Below, piece by piece: positions 55,082 through 63,862 of a DNA stretch of 64,000 bases. Position numbers and translations under genes: made by a program. The stretch's first letter is position 1, and every line of letters begins with the position of its first letter. Location of the stretch: assembly GCF_001884735.1 (NCBI RefSeq), contig NZ_MJAP01000002.1, forward strand, positions 275,914 through 339,913. Direction: 5' to 3'. The notes beneath the pieces were generated by a model. That model was not told the DNA's origin and made no database searches. It saw only the letters and a program-made list of their open reading frames with translations. The DNA comes from Natronohydrobacter thiooxidans. Its GTDB lineage: Bacteria > Pseudomonadota > Alphaproteobacteria > Rhodobacterales > Rhodobacteraceae.

Positions 55082-56548
55082 TCAGATCACGATCAGATTG
55101 AGCAGATAGAAGAGGATGGCGGAAAGCAGGGCCGCCGAGGGGACTGTTATGATCCAGGCTGCGAGGATCGTCGCAAAATGCCCCCGGCGGACGACTTTCT
55201 TGCGCTTGCGCACTTCGGGCGGGCTGGTCGTATCGAGCCGGTTCTCGCGCAGAACCCGCTCGTGATACCATTCGCGGAAGAAGCCCACACCAAAGATCGC
55301 GCCGATGGCGATATGCGTGGAACTGACCGGCAGGCCAAGCCAGGATGCGAAAATCACCGTGATGGCCGCCGCCAGCGCAACACAATAGGCGCGCATGGCA
55401 TTCAGGCGCGTGATCTCGTTGCCGACGATATTGATCAGTTTCGGACCAAAGAGAAGCAGCCCGACCGACAGGCCGACCGCGCCGATCAGCATGACCCAGA
55501 GCGGGATGCCCACGCGATCAGACGCCCCGCCATCCTGCACCGCATGCACGATGGCCGCGACCGGGCCGATGGCATTGGCCACATCATTCGCCCCATGCGC
55601 GAAGGACAGAAGCGCGGCCGAGAAGATCAGCGGGATGTTGAAAAGTACCTTCAGCGATTTCTTGCGGTTGTCCAGTCCCGCCGACTGGCGGCGGATCACG
55701 GGCCGCATCAGCAATGTCAGCACGACACCGATCACGACACCGAGCATCACCGCATTGCCGAAGCTGACCTTGTAGATCTTGTCCAGCCCCTTGATTGCGA
55801 GATAGGTGGCGAAGCACCCGCCCATGATGCCGATCAGGATCGGCACCCAGGTGCGGGCCGCCTCGATCATATTGGGGCGGTAGATGATGCGCGATTTGAT
55901 GATGGCCAGGAAGATGGCCGCGAATACCCCGCCGAGAAGTGGTGAAATCACCCAGCTTGCCGCGATCCGGCCCATCATCGGCCAGTTCACAGCCGCAAAT
56001 CCGGCCGCGGCGATGCCCGCGCCCATGACCCCGCCGACAATGGAATGCGTGGTCGAGACCGGCGCCCCGATCCAGGTGGCGAGATTCACCCAGAGCGCGC
56101 CGGCCAGCAGCGCGGCCATCATCGCCCAGATGAAGACCTGCGTTTCGGCGACGGCCTCGGGGGCGATGATCCCGCGCGACACCGTGCCCACCACATCGCC
56201 GCCCGCGATCAATGCGCCCGCGGTTTCACAGATGGCCGCGATGATCAGGGCGGTGCCGATCGTCAGCGCGCGCGCGCCAACTGCGGGGCCCATATTGTTG
56301 GCGACATCATTCGCGCCGATATTGATCGCCATATAGGCGCCGATGATCGCCGCGGCGACAACGATCAGCCCCAGCGGGTCGAAGCCGATCAGCACGGCTG
56401 TGATCAGCCCGGTCAGGGCCATGAAGGCCAGCGCAAGCCCAGGCGCCACCAGCGGACGGGATATGTGGCTGGTCGCCTGTTCGAGCGCGGTTATGCGCTC
56501 AAGATCCTTGTTGAGGGTCTTCCACGACCGTTCGGGAGTATTGCTCAC
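55082..56548 (-). CDS. Low-affinity inorganic phosphate transporter (Pit/PiT family)
   Basis: Takes up phosphate, usually as a metal-phosphate complex, driven by the proton or sodium gradient. 488 residues with about ten to twelve membrane segments and the two family repeats, AINIGANDVANNMGPAVGAR and FAHGANDVANAIGPVAAIV. An N-terminal extension of about 75 residues precedes the first repeat. A Pho-box-like site, reversed, lies 25 bp before the start (see findings). Confidence 0.93.
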   Translation of the reverse strand: MSNTPERSWKTLNKDLERITALEQATSHISRPLVAPGLALAFMALTGLITAVLIGFDPLGLIVVAAAIIGAYMAINIGANDVANNMGPAVGARALTIGTALIIAAICETAGALIAGGDVVGTVSRGIIAPEAVAETQVFIWAMMAALLAGALWVNLATWIGAPVSTTHSIVGGVMGAGIAAAGFAAVNWPMMGRIAASWVISPLLGGVFAAIFLAIIKSRIIYRPNMIEAARTWVPILIGIMGGCFATYLAIKGLDKIYKVSFGNAVMLGVVIGVVLTLLMRPVIRRQSAGLDNRKKSLKVLFNIPLIFSAALLSFAHGANDVANAIGPVAAIVHAVQDGGASDRVGIPLWVMLIGAVGLSVGLLLFGPKLINIVGNEITRLNAMRAYCVALAAAITVIFASWLGLPVSSTHIAIGAIFGVGFFREWYHERVLRENRLDTTSPPEVRKRKKVVRRGHFATILAAWIITVPSAALLSAILFYLLNLIVI

Positions 56549-56572
56549 GCGGGGCCTTTCTGACGCTGGGGT

Positions 56573-56590
56573 GTGTCATAAAATTGTTAC
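56573..56590 (+). promoter_or_regulatory. Candidate Pho box next to the pit start, reversed
   Basis: Plus strand: GTGTCAT AAAA TTGTTAC, with the 7-4-7 plan of a Pho box. It points away from pit and starts 25 bp before the start codon, a position where bound PhoB would block transcription. Confidence 0.5.
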
Positions 56591-56624
56591 ACGGCGCAGT
56601 ATCAGAGCGTGCCGCGATGAGCAA

Positions 56625-57110
56625 TCATTTCGCGGGCGTGAGCGCCTTCCCCAGGTGCGGAGAGGCGAGCAGGGTCTTCAGTCCCGTATTCTGGACGGCC
56701 TGCGACGCCTCGGACAGGGCGAACCATTTGCGGATGCGCTTGCCGGATTCGGGATAGACATCTTCGGTTTGCGCGACTGCTAGCAGATAGACCTGCGGCC
56801 TGCATTGGACCGGAAGTCCACTCTTCTTGATCTTGGTATATGTAAACGCGCCAATCGGCTCGGCAGCGACAGTTCCGATCACGCCAGCTTCTTCCCATGC
56901 CTCGATTGCGGCTGCTTCTGCGAGTGTCTTGCGCGCCATCGGCCAGCCCTTGGGAATGATCCAATGGCCGCGTCGCAACGTCTTGACGAGAAGCACCTCT
57001 GGCCCTTCGGGGCCTGCGCGCCAGCACAGCGACCCAGTCTGGACGAAACTGGGCCGGATGAGGTTCAGGAAAGCCCCTATTTTTTCCATTGGTGATGTCA
57101 GGACATTCAT
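56625..57110 (-). CDS. Nudix hydrolase
   Basis: 161 residues. The Nudix box is visible with its spacing: GWPMARKTLAEAAAIEAWEEAGV, here given by its key residues G...E...A-x-E-x-x-E-E-A-G. The rest (GHWIIPKGWP, TYTKIKK) resembles diphosphoinositol/diadenosine polyphosphate hydrolases. The substrate is not known. An ATG at 57089 is an alternative start. Confidence 0.88.
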   Translation of the reverse strand: MNVLTSPMEKIGAFLNLIRPSFVQTGSLCWRAGPEGPEVLLVKTLRRGHWIIPKGWPMARKTLAEAAAIEAWEEAGVIGTVAAEPIGAFTYTKIKKSGLPVQCRPQVYLLAVAQTEDVYPESGKRIRKWFALSEASQAVQNTGLKTLLASPHLGKALTPAK

Positions 57111-57169
57111 CGGCTATGAGTCTCGTTTGTTACACGCGGTGGCACGCGTGAATTACAATTTGATGACGG

Positions 57170-57589
57170 TCAAAGGCCGTTCTTCGGTGGTGCGCGCATT
57201 GCCTTTACTGTGGCGCGATGTGCCTTGGTTTCAAGTCTGCGGCGTTTGCTTGCAAGGGTCGGGCGTGTCGCGATGCGCGGCTTGGGGCGCTCCAGCGCCT
57301 GTGTGATCAGTTCTGCAAGCCGCTTTCGTGCGATGTCACGGTTGCGTGCCTGACTGCGCGTTTCCTCGACCCGCAGGATCAGCGCGCCATCCTGTGTCCA
57401 GCGCCGCCCGGCCAGTCGCTTCAGCCGTGCCTTGACAGCGGCGGGCAGGTTCGGGCTGCGCTCGGCCTCAAAGCGCAGCTCCACAGCCGTCGAGACCTTG
57501 TTGACATTCTGCCCGCCCGGCCCGGTGGCGCGGGTGAAGCTTTCGGATAGTTCCCAGTCCTGCAAGGTGATCTGGTCATTGATACGCAT
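57170..57589 (-). CDS. arfB: Peptidyl-tRNA hydrolase ArfB (ribosome rescue)
   Basis: Frees stalled ribosomes by hydrolysing peptidyl-tRNA in the A site without a stop codon. 139 residues from MRINDQITL; a GTG two codons earlier is possible. The release-factor GGQ motif is in RATGPGGQNVNKVSTA. The long basic tail (LASKRRRLETKAHR) is the part that enters the mRNA channel. Confidence 0.93.
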   Translation of the reverse strand: MRINDQITLQDWELSESFTRATGPGGQNVNKVSTAVELRFEAERSPNLPAAVKARLKRLAGRRWTQDGALILRVEETRSQARNRDIARKRLAELITQALERPKPRIATRPTLASKRRRLETKAHRATVKAMRAPPKNGL

Positions 57590-57616
57590 CGGCACTTACC
57601 GGGTTCTGAATCGAAA

Positions 57617-57642
57617 GGGCCGCCTTGGTAACGAGGCGGCCC
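57617..57642. repeat. 9-bp hairpin in the arfB-transporter spacer
   Basis: GGGCCGCCT / AGGCGGCCC with an 8-nt loop. No proper T-run follows on either strand. It may end the minus-strand transporter transcript. The remaining ~200 bp of spacer hold nothing I can name. Confidence 0.45.
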
Positions 57643-57842
57643 TAAGCGAGTTTAAGGAGATGGTCCAAGTTAGAGTCTTGGCCCAATCAGAGTGGCTTTC
57701 CCATCTGGGCTGCCGTCAGGTTCTGCCCCCTCTGACTGTCTTTGCACCTCTCTCCAACATCACTCTAGACACTGGATCACCTCCTTTCAATAAGTTGCCG
57801 ATAAGGGGATGGTGGCACATATTTGGTGTTTGTCAAAAGAAA

Positions 57843-58466
57843 TTATGCGACAGGTTGCGTTAATTTCCTCACGATCAGGCGAAACGGCACCAGTGCCAGC
57901 AGGGCCAGTGACAGCTTCACACCCCAATCGGCGACTGCAAGACTGACCCAGAGCGGCAATTCCGGGCCAAAACCCAGCATTGGCAGGATCTCCCCCGCCC
58001 AGGACACGTCATCACCGGGTGCGATGACGCTCAAACTTGCCGAAAAGGCGATGCTGAAAAAAAGGGCAGTATCCACCGCCGACCCGATCAGGGTGGAGCC
58101 CAGCGGCGCGCGCCACCAGCGCCCTTCGCGAAGCCGGTCGAAGACAAAGATGTTGAGCATCTGCGCGGTCAGGAAGGCGATGCCCGAGCCAAGGGCGATG
58201 CGCAGGGTCACAAGCGGCCCGAATTCGCCGATGATCTGCGTGCCGATCAGCGAGCAGGCGACACCGACGCCAAAGCCGACCCAGACCACGCGACGCGCAG
58301 CAGCGGGACCATAGACACGATTCATCACGTCATTGACGAGGAAGGCCAGCGGATAGGTAAAGGCCCCCCAGGTGAGCCAGTTTCCGAACAGGAACTGAAC
58401 GAGGATATTCGAGGCGACGACGATGGCCGCCATGGCAAGAATGCCGGGCAGGTAGCTGCGGGTCAT
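57843..58466 (-). CDS. Queuosine precursor transporter (VUT/YhhQ family)
   Basis: 207 residues from MTRSYLPGILAMAAIVVASN with about six membrane segments. Family blocks are WLTWGAFTYPLAFLVNDVMN and IALGSGIAFLTAQMLNIFVFDRLR. It imports preQ0/preQ1 or queuine for tRNA modification. I saw no preQ1 riboswitch in the 85-bp leader. The longer frame upstream runs through a hairpin and is not used. Confidence 0.9.
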   Translation of the reverse strand: MTRSYLPGILAMAAIVVASNILVQFLFGNWLTWGAFTYPLAFLVNDVMNRVYGPAAARRVVWVGFGVGVACSLIGTQIIGEFGPLVTLRIALGSGIAFLTAQMLNIFVFDRLREGRWWRAPLGSTLIGSAVDTALFFSIAFSASLSVIAPGDDVSWAGEILPMLGFGPELPLWVSLAVADWGVKLSLALLALVPFRLIVRKLTQPVA

Positions 58467-58551
58467 GGATATGGTTTCCGTTTTGGCAAGGTTGCGGAGA
58501 CTTGTGCCCGATGGACGTCGCGCAGATAGCGACTTGTGCGGCTTCAGGCAA

Positions 58552-58575
58552 GGCCCCGGCGTTGCCGCCGGGGCC
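58552..58575 (-). terminator. Hairpin after the 5'-nucleotidase gene
   Basis: GGCCCCGGC / GCCGGGGCC with a 6-nt loop, seven bases after the stop codon. The following T-run is weak. Confidence 0.5.
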
Positions 58576-58581
58576 AAAGGT

Positions 58582-60237
58582 TTACTGGATGATGCGCCCG
58601 TCGAGGCTCGGAGCGTAGGGTTCGTTCTCGGACAGATGCCGCGCCAGTACTTCGGCGAGGTCAATCGCCGTGTCATAGCCATTCATGCCGCCGTCGCGCA
58701 GCATCGCATAGCCATCGCCGCCGCCCGCCATGAAGTTGTTGGTCACAAGACCATAGGTGGCGCCTGGGTCCAATGACTCCCATCCGTCCGAACCCATGAC
58801 TTCAACCTCCGAGACGCGCCCTTCATTCGGCGCGACGGAGAGGTCGAGCCTGAAGCGGACACCGGCGACCTGCGGGAAACGACCAGCGCCTTCCTCGACG
58901 CCGTTCACGCCATGCTCCAGCGCGGCAAGCAGTGTCTCGCCAGAGACTTCGAGCGTGTAGAGCGTGTTCTGAAAGGGAAGGACGGTCAACACATCGCCCA
59001 GCGTGGCTGTGCCCGCGCCCAGCGAGGCACGCAAACCGCCGCCATTCGCCAGCGCCACGCGAATGCCCTGATGGGCGACTTCGGCCAGCATCGAATCAGC
59101 GACCGTATTGCCCATCTCGCATTCCTGCGCGCGGCAGGTCTCGCGGCTGCCATCAATGTCAGCGGCCAGTTCTGCCACGGGGCGGCGTGTCAGTTCCTCG
59201 ATGGGCGCGCGCAGGGGCTCGATCAGCGCCTCGATATCCTCGGCGGGTGCGAAGCTCGCATCCAGAAGAATCGTGTCGCCCGTCGCGGAAATCACTGCAC
59301 CATCTTCGGCAAATTCCAGCGTCAGATCGCCCAGATAGCGCGAGAATGCAAAAGCCTGCACGATGGGAACCGCGCGGCCCGAAGGGCTTGAGACCAGCGT
59401 GGCATATTCCACGGCGCCCTCTTCGGTATTCGACATCAGTGTGTGACTATGCCCGCCGATTATCGCCGAGATACCATCGACTTCTGCGGCGATCTGCTGG
59501 TCGCGCACGAAGCCCACATGGCTGAGGACAAGAATTTTGGAAACGCCCTGCGCCTGCAATTCGGCCACGCCTTCGCGCAGGTGCTCGATCTCGTCCTGAA
59601 AGCTGACAGTATCGCCCGGCGAGGACAGAAACACCGTATCCGGGGTCGTGATGCCCAGAATGCCGATCTGCTCGCCATCGCGCTCGACGATCAGATGCGG
59701 CGCGATCTTGCCTGCAAGGGGGGAGTCCTCTGTGAGTTTGATATTCCCCGCGACGAAGGGGAAATCGGCCTCGTCGATCATCCGCGCCAGATTCTCGGGG
59801 CCGCGGTTGAATTCATGATTGCCGATGGTCATGGCGTCAAAGCCGATGGCATTCATCATCTGGATTTCCGCGCGCCCGCCATAGGTGGTGTAGTAGAGCG
59901 TGCCTTGCGACTGATCGCCCGCATCCAGTGTTACAGTCGCGCGGCCAGCCTCTTCATGCGCGGCGCGGTGCTGGCGAATCGCCGTGGCAAGGCGGGATGA
60001 GCCGCCGAAGCAATTGGATTCCTCTGCATCTGCGGGCGAACAATTCGAGTTGAACCGGCTGATCTCGTCGACGCGGCTATGCATGTCGTTGATATGCAGG
60101 ATCGCAAGGCTGAAACCCGTTCCTGCCTGCGCAGTGGCGATTGTGAAGCGCCCCGCGCCCGCAAGCGCAAGGCTTGCGCCCGCGACCGATAGGAAACCGC
60201 GCCGACTGAGCGCGGGGGTAAGCTTGTTATGTGCCAT
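58582..60237 (-). CDS. Secreted 5'-nucleotidase/2',3'-cyclic phosphodiesterase
   Basis: Periplasmic enzyme that frees phosphate and nucleosides from nucleotides. 551 residues from MAHNKLTPALSRRGFL at 60237; GAGG lies nine bases before. The twin-arginine signal SRRGFLSVAGASLALAGAG shows Tat export. Metallophosphatase motifs: ILHINDMHSR, TLDAGDQSQGT, TIGNHEFNRG and IIGGHSHT. The C-terminal 5'-nucleotidase domain has ALANGGGLRASLG and NNFMAGGGDGY. A Pho-box-like site lies 62 bp upstream. Confidence 0.92.
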   Translation of the reverse strand: MAHNKLTPALSRRGFLSVAGASLALAGAGRFTIATAQAGTGFSLAILHINDMHSRVDEISRFNSNCSPADAEESNCFGGSSRLATAIRQHRAAHEEAGRATVTLDAGDQSQGTLYYTTYGGRAEIQMMNAIGFDAMTIGNHEFNRGPENLARMIDEADFPFVAGNIKLTEDSPLAGKIAPHLIVERDGEQIGILGITTPDTVFLSSPGDTVSFQDEIEHLREGVAELQAQGVSKILVLSHVGFVRDQQIAAEVDGISAIIGGHSHTLMSNTEEGAVEYATLVSSPSGRAVPIVQAFAFSRYLGDLTLEFAEDGAVISATGDTILLDASFAPAEDIEALIEPLRAPIEELTRRPVAELAADIDGSRETCRAQECEMGNTVADSMLAEVAHQGIRVALANGGGLRASLGAGTATLGDVLTVLPFQNTLYTLEVSGETLLAALEHGVNGVEEGAGRFPQVAGVRFRLDLSVAPNEGRVSEVEVMGSDGWESLDPGATYGLVTNNFMAGGGDGYAMLRDGGMNGYDTAIDLAEVLARHLSENEPYAPSLDGRIIQ

Positions 60238-60299
60238 ATCTGCCATCCTCTGTTGAAAGTCAGTGCTGCTTCCGGATACCGAGCAACTGCCCGGACAAT

Positions 60300-60317
60300 G
60301 CAACACAATGATGACAA
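60300..60317 (-). promoter_or_regulatory. Candidate Pho box upstream of the 5'-nucleotidase gene
   Basis: Minus strand: TTGTCAT CATT GTGTTGC, the 7-4-7 plan; the first half is close to consensus and the second is weaker. It points with the gene. Confidence 0.45.
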
Positions 60318-60362
60318 GCTTAGGCAGCCTGCCCTTTCGCGCAAGGAATTTCGGCGCGCGCG

Positions 60363-61247
60363 TCAGTTCGATGCCAGAACCTGCTGACATTGTGCCGGAA
60401 GATCGGCCATTGTGTATTCGCGCGGATGGCGTTGGCGCGGTGCCGGTTCTTCCGTGCGCTCGCGCCGGGGCGGGTTCAGGAAATCCGTGACCCACCATTG
60501 CAAGGTTTCGTCACAACCATTGCCGCCATTGCTCAGTTCGGCAACGGTTGGTGACTGCGTTACGCAGTTGCGATTGCCTTGCGGGCAGCGCAGACGGACA
60601 TGGAAATGATAGTTGTGGCCCACTGCGGGGCGAATTTTCTGCAGCCAGGGCGTGTCGGCGCGGGTGGCGGTTTTGCACATCTCGATCTTGACCGCAGCCG
60701 CGACGAAGATCCGGTCGACGCGCGGGTCAAGCGCAGCCTGGCGCAGCAATTCATGGTGCTGGCGCGACCAGTTGCTGTTGACGCTGCGCTGATCCTCGGT
60801 GCGCACGGAAATCGAGCTGATCGATTCGCGTTCAGCGGCGGAAAGATTCAGGCGGCGCGGCGGCAGCATCCAGATATCGATATCCAGCCCGATCTGGTGA
60901 CTGGCATGGCCCGAGGTCATCGGACCGCCCCGAGGCTGGCTGATATCGCCGATATAAAGGCCGTTCCAGCCGATCTGCACCGCCTTGCGCGATAGATCCT
61001 GAACATAGGAAATCGCTTCGGGATGGCCCCAGTTGCGATTGCGCGACAGGCGCATCGCCTGCCATGTCGGCCCGGTTTCCGGCAGGCGCACCAGGCCCGC
61101 GGCACAGCCTTTGGCGTAGGAACCGATGGCCTCGGGCCCTTGCAGCGAGGGCATGGGATGCGCGCCAAACAGACGATTGGCAAGTTGCTGTGCCGAGGCA
61201 GTCGCAGGCAATATGGCTAGGATCAGGGCGAAGAGGGGGATACGCAT
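60363..61247 (-). CDS. mepA: Penicillin-insensitive murein endopeptidase MepA
   Basis: Zinc D,D-endopeptidase that cuts peptidoglycan cross-links in the periplasm. 294 residues with a signal peptide (MRIPLFALILAILPATASAQ). Metal ligands are in SGHASHQIGLDIDIW and GHNYHFHVRLRCP. Its start overlaps the end of the MFS gene upstream by 25 bp, so the two are co-transcribed. Confidence 0.95.
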   Translation of the reverse strand: MRIPLFALILAILPATASAQQLANRLFGAHPMPSLQGPEAIGSYAKGCAAGLVRLPETGPTWQAMRLSRNRNWGHPEAISYVQDLSRKAVQIGWNGLYIGDISQPRGGPMTSGHASHQIGLDIDIWMLPPRRLNLSAAERESISSISVRTEDQRSVNSNWSRQHHELLRQAALDPRVDRIFVAAAVKIEMCKTATRADTPWLQKIRPAVGHNYHFHVRLRCPQGNRNCVTQSPTVAELSNGGNGCDETLQWWVTDFLNPPRRERTEEPAPRQRHPREYTMADLPAQCQQVLASN

Positions 61248-62584
61248 TGGAACTCGGGCTCACCTTCGGGTTTCACCCAGAGTAGCAGGATCAACCCCAG
61301 AACGAAAAGCCCTATCAGGGGCGCAACGCCCAGACGCTGGCTTTGGGTCAATGTGGTCGTCAGGGCGATCAGCGCCGGGGCCACGAAAGACAGCGCCTTG
61401 CCCGACAGGGCATAGAGCCCGAACCCTTCGGTCATGCGTTCGGGATCGGCCTGGCGCACCATCATGGTGCGCGATGAGGATTGCAGGCTGCCGCCGCCCG
61501 CACCAATCAGCCCGCCGCAGATATAGAAGACGATATCGGGCAGGCTGGAACCCTCGGGGATGGGAATGAACAGCACCATGCTGCGATCTGTTCCGACGAC
61601 AATGATGCAGACCAGAATCAGCAAGCTGATCGCGCCCAGAATCACCGGTTTCGGCCCGAAGCGCGAATCGATCCTTCCGGCCAGAATGCAGGCCCCCGCG
61701 CCGATGGCTGCGGCGACGATGCCGAAAACCCCGATCTGAACCACCGACCAGCCCAGAACGCCCGCGGCATAGATGCCGCCAAAGGCATAGATGCCGTTCA
61801 GCGCGTCGCGGTAGATCATCGAGGATCCGAGATAGGCAAAGAGGCTGCGGCGATGCGGCAGGGCGCGCAGGCTGGCGCCGAGTTCGGCCAGCCCGCGCCT
61901 GACAGCCCCGCGTGGTGCTTTGACGGCAGGTGGCTCCTTGACCCAGAGAAAGAAGGGGATCACGAAGACCGCGAACCAGAGCGCGGTGAAGGGGCCGACA
62001 GCGCGGGTTCCTTCCCGTGCCTCGGCATCCAGTCCGAAGATCGGGGCGATTCCGAGGAAGGTCACGCCCGCTTCGTTCTCGGCCAGCAGAAGCAGCATGA
62101 TCGCGAGGGAGGCAAGCCCGCCCAGATAGCCCAGGGCCCAGCCATTGCCGGAAATGCGCCCCAGCTCCTCGCGCGGGGCAAGGCTGGGCAGGAGCGAGTT
62201 GGTGAAGACAATCCCGTATTCCAGTCCGACCAGCCCGATGGCGAAAGCGACCAGAATGAACAGAACCGTCGCGCTGTCTGCGTCCGGCACGGCAAACCAG
62301 AGCGTTGCAGAGCCTGACAGATAGAGCGCCGACCAGAGCAAGAGCCAGCGCCGCTTGTATCCCGAACTGTCTGCGATTGCGCCGAGTATGGGCGCACAGA
62401 TCGCGATCAATATGCCCGAGATCGCCAGCATCCAGCCCCACATGGCCTGTCCCGTTACCGGGTCGGGGGCCACGAAAGAGGTGAAATAGGGCGCGAAGAT
62501 GAAGGTCAGAAGAAGGGTGTTATAGGGCTGGTTGGCCCAGTCGAACATCCACCATCCCCAGATGCGTTTGCGGCTTTCTGACAT
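61223..62584 (-). CDS. MFS transporter, UMF1 family
   Basis: 453 residues with about twelve membrane segments. WWMFDWANQPYNTLLLTFIF at the start and FTNSLLPSLAPREELGRISG in the middle are typical of the UMF1/Atg22-like subgroup. The substrate is unknown; relatives in eukaryotes export amino acids. It precedes and overlaps mepA, which suggests a link to muropeptide or amino-acid recycling, by context only. Confidence 0.85.
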   Translation of the reverse strand: MSESRKRIWGWWMFDWANQPYNTLLLTFIFAPYFTSFVAPDPVTGQAMWGWMLAISGILIAICAPILGAIADSSGYKRRWLLLWSALYLSGSATLWFAVPDADSATVLFILVAFAIGLVGLEYGIVFTNSLLPSLAPREELGRISGNGWALGYLGGLASLAIMLLLLAENEAGVTFLGIAPIFGLDAEAREGTRAVGPFTALWFAVFVIPFFLWVKEPPAVKAPRGAVRRGLAELGASLRALPHRRSLFAYLGSSMIYRDALNGIYAFGGIYAAGVLGWSVVQIGVFGIVAAAIGAGACILAGRIDSRFGPKPVILGAISLLILVCIIVVGTDRSMVLFIPIPEGSSLPDIVFYICGGLIGAGGGSLQSSSRTMMVRQADPERMTEGFGLYALSGKALSFVAPALIALTTTLTQSQRLGVAPLIGLFVLGLILLLWVKPEGEPEFQCVSPSSP

Positions 62585-62664
62585 GCGCCCCCCGGTGCCG
62601 TGGTGTGCGCAACCTTAGGCAGTGCGGTGCGGGGATGGCAAGCCACGACCTGCCTGCGGGTATG

Positions 62665-62695
62665 AAAAAGCTGGCCGGTGCGTTTCCCGGCCAGC
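62665..62695 (-). terminator. Terminator of the fasciclin gene
   Basis: Minus strand: GCTGGCCGG / CCGGCCAGC, 8-nt loop, then five T. Confidence 0.8.
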
Positions 62696-62735
62696 CTGAT
62701 GGTCTGTAGCAAAGTATCGGTGCGGAAGTGCCGCC

Positions 62736-63224
62736 TTATTCCGGCATGATCACCGCATCGATGACATGGATCACGCCATTGCTCGCCGCGATGTCTGCCT
62801 GCACGACATTGGCGCCATCAATGGTCACGCTCTCGCCCGCGCAGATGGTCGCGCTGGCGCCATTGACGGTTTCGACCTCATTGCAGCCTGCCGCCAGATC
62901 CCCGGACATGACCGCGCCGGACACCACATGATAGGTGAGGATCGCGGTCAGTGCCGGAATATCCTCCAGCAGCGCCTCGACAGTGCCTTCGGGGAGGGCC
63001 GCGAAAGCCTCATCTGTGGGGGCGAAGACCGTGAAGGGCCCGTCGCCTTTCAGTGTGTCCACCAGCCCGGCCGCCGTTACCGCAGCCACGAGTGTCGAAA
63101 AAGCTTCGTTGCCCGCAGCAATGTCGACAATATCCCCGCTCGGCGCGTGGCTATCCGCATAGGCTGCTGCGGGAACCATCAATGCCGTCGAGATGGCGAG
63201 TGCCTTGAGAGGTGATGTGTACAT
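62736..63224 (-). CDS. Secreted fasciclin-domain protein
   Basis: 162 residues from [20 protein letters not shown] with a signal peptide cut near AYADS; AGGAGA precedes the start. One FAS1 domain fills the rest: [44 protein letters not shown] and the C-terminal [17 protein letters not shown]1 proteins act in adhesion or surface binding. Two cysteines may form a disulfide. Confidence 0.93.
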   Translation of the reverse strand: MYTSPLKALAISTALMVPAAAYADSHAPSGDIVDIAAGNEAFSTLVAAVTAAGLVDTLKGDGPFTVFAPTDEAFAALPEGTVEALLEDIPALTAILTYHVVSGAVMSGDLAAGCNEVETVNGASATICAGESVTIDGANVVQADIAASNGVIHVIDAVIMPE

Positions 63225-63415
63225 GGAAGATCTCCTTTGATGTATCGTCATTGATACCGCGGAGAATACGGCGCATGTCCTGAGGCGGATGAGTCTCAAA
63301 AATCCGGGAAAGCTGTTGAAAGACCGCAGGCCGGTGCTAAGCCCGCGTTCCTTCGTTGTTCAAGTCACGATGATGTGCGGATCGCGCGGTAAAGCGGGAC
63401 CACTTTCGCCATTCG

Positions 63416-63862
63416 TCAGTTCGCTCCGGCTGCCGCCGCGACGATCTGCTGAAGCAATCCGTTCACATTGCGCATCGAGGGCACATCGGCCTCGCGATAC
63501 CCCACGATGACAGGGGCCCCTTCCTCGGCTGCCTGAAAGACATAGACGTTATAGGGGCAATATTGCAGATTGCGCAGGTCAGCCTCCATCGCTTCGCGGG
63601 ACAATGTGGCCGAGCAGAAGGAATAGATTCGCGCATCCGCAAAGAGTTCGGTCTCTGCCCCAAGATCGGCACCGGTGCGCGCCAGCATCGGCCCGACATG
63701 ACTGACACTGTCGATGACCAGCCCGCGATTCGTGATCGCGTCCTCGACATCCAGCGCTACATCCTCGAACTCTGCAGCCAGTTCGATTGTAAAGAATCCC
63801 TCTGCAAACGCGGGCCCGGCCAGCAGTCCCGCCCCAAGCGTTGCCCAGATCAGCTGTCTCAT
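63416..63862 (-). CDS. Secreted DUF302-family protein
   Basis: 148 residues from MRQLIWATLGAGLLAGPAFA with a signal peptide; GGAGGAG precedes the start. The mature part resembles DUF302 proteins (VEDAITNRGLVIDSVSHVG, YSFCSATLSREAMEADLRN, CPYNVYVFQ). The function of DUF302 is not known to me. A 190-bp gap separates it from the fasciclin gene. Nothing further is recognised to the end of the window. Confidence 0.7.
   Translation of the reverse strand: MRQLIWATLGAGLLAGPAFAEGFFTIELAAEFEDVALDVEDAITNRGLVIDSVSHVGPMLARTGADLGAETELFADARIYSFCSATLSREAMEADLRNLQYCPYNVYVFQAAEEGAPVIVGYREADVPSMRNVNGLLQQIVAAAAGAN

Noticed and set aside
52359..55385. 1008-codon minus-strand frame
   Set aside because: Antisense to gltB, whose product is certain.
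57596..57842. tRNA or other RNA gene in the arfB-transporter spacer
   Set aside because: One hairpin but no T-arm, D-arm or anticodon arm.
58467..58551. preQ1 riboswitch before the queuosine-precursor transporter
   Set aside because: The short leader shows no preQ1-type pseudoknot or conserved core.
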